Below are positions 60,799 through 64,000 of a stretch of DNA of 64,000 nucleotides, piece by piece. A program made the translations under genes and the position numbers. Every line of letters begins with the position of its first letter. Within the stretch, counting starts at the first letter, position 1. Origin of the DNA: Treponema_I sp045616125 (GTDB lineage Bacteria > Spirochaetota > Spirochaetia > Treponematales > Treponemataceae); contig JAZLGC010000003.1 in the NCBI GenBank assembly GCA_045616125.1, forward strand, positions 19,885 through 83,884, in the 5' to 3' direction. The notes under the pieces were generated by a model. The model was given only the letters and a program-made list of their open reading frames with translations, did no database searches and was not told where the DNA came from.

Positions 60799-61468
60799 AT
60801 GAAATTAGTTTTTACAAAACTTGAAACTTCTGCAAAAGAAATAAAAGTTACTTTTGATGGAGTAACTTATAAGTCATACAATGTTGAAGAACTAAAAAAA
60901 AAATAGCTTTATCGAATTTACTGAATCAGATTGTCCAGATTTAACAAAGATTAAAATTCAAGGTGCATTAAAAGCAATAAGTGACATTAATGTTTCTGTT
61001 GCTGCACCCGCAATTTCTAATGTTGTTATTGAAAAGCCATCTATTACCATAAAAGAAATGAATCCTGAAAACGATTCTGATAAAGAGGGGCTTACGCTTT
61101 ACAACTATACCGTCAATGGTAAAACATTTTCAAAATTGTATTACAACAATAACTTAGTAAATGAAGATGTGCAAGAAAATGAGGAGTCAAAACTTGAAGG
61201 AAATTTAAATGGTATGGCTATTTATGACGGTACAAAAACTGGTTATACTGACCAACCAAAGGTTTACTGGAAAGTAACTTATCCGCCAAAGGAAGGTGAT
61301 TATGTAGTTGCTATAGACCCAAATACATTATCAGAAACAAATGCAGACTATTCTGAAATTTATCATGTAAATGGTCGTCCTGCAGTAAAGAAAGTTTCAG
61401 AAGATAGTATGAAAATTATGATAGATTCAAATGGACGTGAATGGTTTCCGTTGGTAGAAAGTAGATAG
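60799..61468 (+). pseudogene. Passenger gene 1, frameshifted at a ten-A run (hypothetical)
   Basis: The ATG at 60799 has GGGGGAA upstream. The frame MKLVFTKLETSAKEIKVTFD continues to a stop directly after a run of ten A (60894-60903). Removing one A joins it to a second open frame running to 61468, giving about 223 residues in all (SFIEFTESDCPDLTKIKIQG, then VYWKVTYPPKEGDYVVAID and SNGREWFPLVESR). The product may be made by slippage on the A-run, or the gene may be inactive. The family is not recognised; it is AT-rich compared with the chromosome. Confidence 0.6.
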
Positions 61469-61473
61469 TAGTT

Positions 61474-61506
61474 AAAAAGCTTCCGACAAGCTGGAAGTCT
61501 TTTTTA
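61474..61506 (+). terminator. Terminator after passenger gene 1
   Basis: An AGCTTCC...GGAAGTCT hairpin is preceded by A-run and followed by TTTTTTA, directly after the stop codon at 61468. Confidence 0.65.
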
Positions 61507-61526
61507 TTGGTTATGACTAATTATGT

Positions 61527-61931
61527 ATGATTAGAATTAATGAACAATTTTTTGAGGAAGTGTATGATGTGGTAAAACTTAACGAAACAGCCCCACGTCA
61601 GTTAAGAATTGCATTACAAAAGTTATTTGATAATGACCATGCAGCTTTTGAAGAAAATGGTGTTGGTAAAGCCCGTAAAAAAGGTGAAGTTGAACGAGAC
61701 ATAAAATTTGAAAGGGACAACGACGGAAACTTAATTCCTTTGGGACGTTATTGCTTGCAAAGTAATGACGGACAACAAATCCCTTTTTCTAAAGCTGATT
61801 TTAGACAAGAATTTGAACGTGACGAGCTGCCTCTTCTAGATGCAAACGCAACGGGGATGGACTGTTGCGACGCATACTTAGAATCTTATGACGATGATGG
61901 TTGGGTTTTGTCTATAAAAGACCATCGTTAA
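61527..61931 (+). CDS. Passenger gene 2, hypothetical protein
   Basis: The 134-residue acidic protein (MIRINEQFFEEVYDVVKLNE, then GRYCLQSNDGQQIPFSKADF and GMDCCDAYLESYDDDGWVLSI) has no signal peptide or membrane helix. The size, acidity and FDNDHAAFEENG segment would suit a polymorphic-toxin immunity protein, but this is only a guess. No clear ribosome site precedes the ATG. It overlaps the convergent passenger gene 3 by four bases at the 3' end. Confidence 0.6.
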   Translation: MIRINEQFFEEVYDVVKLNETAPRQLRIALQKLFDNDHAAFEENGVGKARKKGEVERDIKFERDNDGNLIPLGRYCLQSNDGQQIPFSKADFRQEFERDELPLLDANATGMDCCDAYLESYDDDGWVLSIKDHR

Positions 61932-62167
61932 GATGATAACTTTTCCAATCCAAAAATTTCACTTAATCTATGTGCTTCTTTTTTAGTTGGCTCATCCCAA
62001 TACGTAAATTGGGAGTTTGGGTATTTTTCTAAATAATCTTTTAACTCTTCCTCTGAAAAGAGCCAACCGTCTTTTCTTTCATTGTCATAATCTTTAGGTT
62101 CAACAAAGGGATTAACAGTTATTAGACTGTTATTCTCTCCAGTAGTAAGATACATAAATTTTTCCAT
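61928..62167 (-). CDS. Passenger gene 3, small hypothetical protein
   Basis: The 79-residue acidic protein has a very good ribosome site (AAGGAGG) before the ATG at 62167. The sequence MEKFMYLTTGENNSLITVNP is followed by an aromatic, helical second half (WLFSEEELKDYLEKYPNSQF). No family is recognised. It lies between passenger gene 2 and the transposase, whose stop is 77 bp upstream of its ATG on the same strand. Confidence 0.65.
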   Translation of the reverse strand: MEKFMYLTTGENNSLITVNPFVEPKDYDNERKDGWLFSEEELKDYLEKYPNSQFTYWDEPTKKEAHRLSEIFGLEKLSS

Positions 62168-62244
62168 ACCGAACCTCCTTTAAGTTTATTTAAATATTAT
62201 AAACATTATCTGATTTACCCTGCAAATTTTAATCTTTTCCTAGA

Positions 62245-63264
62245 TTATGCAACAATTGGAACGGCTTCACGCATAGGAACTTTTTTAGACAAGTCTTTTT
62301 TACTGGTAGTAAAAACAAATTCCTTGAAAATGTTCTTCTTTTCAAGCCATGTTTCCTTGCTATAGTTTAAGAAGTTGTTCCAAATCAGATAGTTATTTAG
62401 ATACTTCGTAGACACTCCACGAAAACCATCAATAAAATGCTTCAAAGTGCTATGATAGGAATTTATGTGCTGAATGTGATAGATTCCTTTCTTTGCTTTC
62501 CCAGTCTTCAACTGGATAAGTTCAAGGTCATTAGAAGCTGCAAACGGAATGTATGCGTTCATTACGTCAGTGCAAAGAATTGAACCTTTTTCAATTCGGT
62601 TGTCGTATGTTTTATGAAGTGCTTTTGTATTTACACGTCCAAGATTTGCGATTTTAGCAATAGAAAGTCCGTTTCTGTTAATAGCACAAGGAACGCAAAC
62701 TTTTTCGTGTGAAATGCCACGAAGATGTGTTTCCTTTCCTCGCTTATGTGATTTTCTAGGCATTACAAAAACTGATTTCTTATGGTTTCCTTTGAACGAA
62801 ATAGGAAAGAAAGTTTCATCTGCTTCAATGATTCCGTTTAATTTTACGGAAGTGGCCATGTTCTGCAAAGCATCCAAAATCTTATGTCGCCAGATAAAAG
62901 CGGTGTCTTTGTTAATTTCACAGATTTCAGCAGACTTGCGAACAGAATAAGCGTTCATCATACATTCAATGTACTTGTTCCATGTTTCAAAAGATTTCTT
63001 TGAAGATGCTGTTATTGTATTTGTTCTGATTGTGAAAGTTTTATGGCAATCGTTGCAAAGATAGCGTTGAACATTTCCTTTATGTCCGTTACGCTTAATG
63101 TGAATTGAATTACAGTGTGGGCAGAACATTCCAGAAGAAAAGCGTTTTTCTGTAATAGATTCAAAAGAAGCACAAGAAAAAGAACATTCAAGTGCTTCCT
63201 TCAAAGCCTTCTGGTCTGCCTGGGAAAGTGATTTAATGATTTTCAAAACTTCTGCAATTGTCAT
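62245..63264 (-). CDS. IS1595-family (ISXO2-like) DDE transposase
   Basis: The 339-residue protein has an N-terminal zinc ribbon (Cys48-x2-Cys51, Cys70-x2-Cys73; FCPHCNS and YLCNDCHKTF), a helix-turn-helix region (about 105-135) and the catalytic core: Asp149 (IEADETFF), Asp233 (LCTDVMNAY) and Asn268 (HINSYHSTLKHFI), followed by GVSTKYLNNYLIW. The Asp-Asp-Asn pattern is typical of IS1595 rather than DDE. All motifs are intact, so it is probably active and could also move the foldback elements that share its ends. Confidence 0.92.
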   Translation of the reverse strand: MTIAEVLKIIKSLSQADQKALKEALECSFSCASFESITEKRFSSGMFCPHCNSIHIKRNGHKGNVQRYLCNDCHKTFTIRTNTITASSKKSFETWNKYIECMMNAYSVRKSAEICEINKDTAFIWRHKILDALQNMATSVKLNGIIEADETFFPISFKGNHKKSVFVMPRKSHKRGKETHLRGISHEKVCVPCAINRNGLSIAKIANLGRVNTKALHKTYDNRIEKGSILCTDVMNAYIPFAASNDLELIQLKTGKAKKGIYHIQHINSYHSTLKHFIDGFRGVSTKYLNNYLIWNNFLNYSKETWLEKKNIFKEFVFTTSKKDLSKKVPMREAVPIVA

Positions 63265-63446
63265 CTACTATAACATAGGACAATTTTTGAAAATGTCAAA
63301 AAATTCTTTCAAAAAGCAACACTATTTACGGACACAGCCTTATTATAAAAGCTGCAAAAGATATATGGGATTTGCGTTGATGATTTTTATTTGCGGCGGA
63401 AGAGTCAAAACTGTCTTTGTATAATTTATAATTCCCTGAATTCCGT

Positions 63447-63529
63447 ATTTAACAAGACGGTCACCATATCATTGTTTTAAACCGCAGGCAGCTCGACTGC
63501 CTGTCGGTGATTTGAAAACAGTGTTAGGT
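63447..63529 (+). other. attC-like hairpin with integron-type core sites
   Basis: ATTTAAC (63447-63453, RYYYAAC form) and GTTAGGT (63523-63529, GTTRRRY form) flank a long stem whose arms GTTTTAAACCG and CGGTGATTTGAAAAC pair with extra bases on one side only, including the G in TTGAA. The distance from TTGAA to GTTAGGT is six bases, as in classical attC sites. The left core is further from the stem than usual. No integrase is in the window. Confidence 0.4.
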
Positions 63530-63533
63530 TAGT

Positions 63534-64000
63534 TTACTTTGATTCTTCTTTACCTTTCAACAAATAAAAACCATGTTGGTGATTTTTCTCTTTATCAAAA
63601 CAATCTTTAATAATTGAATAGTAGCTATCATCTTCGTATTCAAAATATCTAAATAAAGCAAAAGCGATTAAATCTGCAACTTGTAATGAACGAGACATTT
63701 CTGAATCTAAAAATAATGGGACTTCTGCAAAATTGTTCAGTTTTTCTTTCCATTGATTTCCTAAAGTCTGATAAATTTTTGACCAGTTTTGATACTGATT
63801 TTCCATTTTAGACTTATCAAAAATTGCAAGCCCCGTGCAGATTCATCCTTCTTCAAAAACTTTCGCTTTAAGAACTTATCAAACCGACTTGAAATTTGAG
63901 TAAAAAGATTCTCTGGTACATTTTCTGTTGTATTATCTATTACTGCGCCAAACAAAATAAATTGATGTGGATAGTTTGATTTTATGTATTCGAGTGAATC
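63534..64000 (-). pseudogene. DUF3800-family gene, frameshifted, cut by right edge
   Basis: On the minus strand the frame from the window edge reads YPHQFILFGAVIDNTTENV and SRFDKFLKRKFLKKDESARG. It then shifts near 63830 into IFDKSKMENQYQNWSKIYQT, continuing to FLDSEMSRSLQVADLIAFAL and the end at 63534. The late SEMSRSLQVADLIAFALFRYFE motif is typical of DUF3800 proteins, which are predicted RNase H-like proteins common on mobile elements. The N-terminal Asp-containing motif is outside the window. The single shift may be a real mutation or a sequencing error. Confidence 0.65.

Larger units (their letters stand above)
60707..63339. mobile_element. IS1595-family transposon with three passenger genes
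   Basis: The 2633-bp element is bounded by 25-bp inverted ends with two mismatches (left begins GGCTGTGTCCGTAAAAAGTG; right ends TATTTACGGACACAGCC). It is flanked by a perfect 8-bp duplication, TTATTATA (60699-60706 and 63340-63347). It carries a minus-strand transposase next to the right end and three AT-rich passenger genes. Members of this family are known to make 8-bp duplications and to carry passenger genes. The intact ends and duplication suggest recent insertion. Its ends match those of the foldback elements in the window. Confidence 0.92.

Noticed and set aside
1..64000. tRNA or rRNA genes
   Set aside because: I looked for T-loop-like GTTCGA motifs and cloverleaf pairs by eye and found none convincing; a covariance search would be needed to be sure.

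Overview
The window looks like a chromosome segment of a host-associated (rumen or gut type) Treponema. The main reason is the motility cluster at 32.0-50.2 kb. Its order (flbD, motA, motB, fliL, fliM, fliY, fliO, fliP, fliQ, fliR, flhB, flhA, flhF, flhG, conserved unknown, fliA/whiG-type sigma factor, FapA-like protein) is the spirochaete arrangement. The carbohydrate genes (fructan and xylan type) fit a fibre-degrading gut treponeme. Species is not determined.

Layout. 0-1.4 kb: the 5' part of nth (endonuclease III, running off the left edge), a small CBM48 glycogen-binding protein, and an orphan antitoxin-like gene next to a transposon-derived foldback repeat. 1.5-12.1 kb: a seven-gene fructan/sucrose operon on the minus strand (two sugar ABC permeases, solute-binding lipoprotein, carbohydrate-binding lipoprotein, GH32 lipoprotein, scrB-like GH32, scrK-like fructokinase), with a divergent LacI regulator, back-to-back sigma70-type promoters and a palindromic operator between them. 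12.2-17.8 kb: a PatB/MalY aminotransferase, an AraC regulator, a membrane-anchored alpha/beta hydrolase, a decayed P-type ATPase fragment and a methyltransferase. 17.8-23.1 kb: a P1B-type Zn/Cd ATPase with its metal-binding domain as a separate gene, surrounded by four arrays of regularly spaced short inverted repeats and two orphan genes. 23.2-31.9 kb: pyrE, a GH120 beta-xylosidase-like gene, a large ankyrin-repeat lipoprotein and an OmpA-domain protein. 32.0-50.2 kb: motility. 50.2-59.5 kb: a NeuB-type sialic acid synthase, YebC, a two-component system with a membrane partner, a zinc-site/leucine-rich-repeat protein with an FGE-fold neighbour, ruvC, a kinase-like protein and a rhodanese lipoprotein. 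59.5-64 kb: accessory DNA with a broken mgtA-like gene, REP-like hairpins, an intact IS1595-family transposon carrying three passenger genes, an attC-like hairpin and a frameshifted DUF3800 gene at the right edge.

Two non-coding layers stand out. First, an IS1595-family element (60707-63339, perfect 8-bp target duplication TTATTATA) shares its terminal inverted repeats with six foldback elements elsewhere in the window. One of these (52340-52507) has its own perfect duplication, TTTTTATT. They are probably mobilised in trans and often sit at terminator T-tracts. A seventh foldback element (23899-24117) shares an internal module but has unrelated ends. Second, arrays A-D (17880-18079, 18479-18703, 21975-22174, 22208-22418) consist of short motifs in alternating orientation at fixed distances with unrelated spacer sequence. 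Arrays A and C have identical spacing (41-34-30-44-41 bp). Array B repeats every 63-64 bp and array D every 85 bp. I know of no described element with this design, and it is the best candidate here for something new.

No tRNA, rRNA, CRISPR-Cas locus or prophage was recognised. All functional calls are from reading the sequence; no database search was run.
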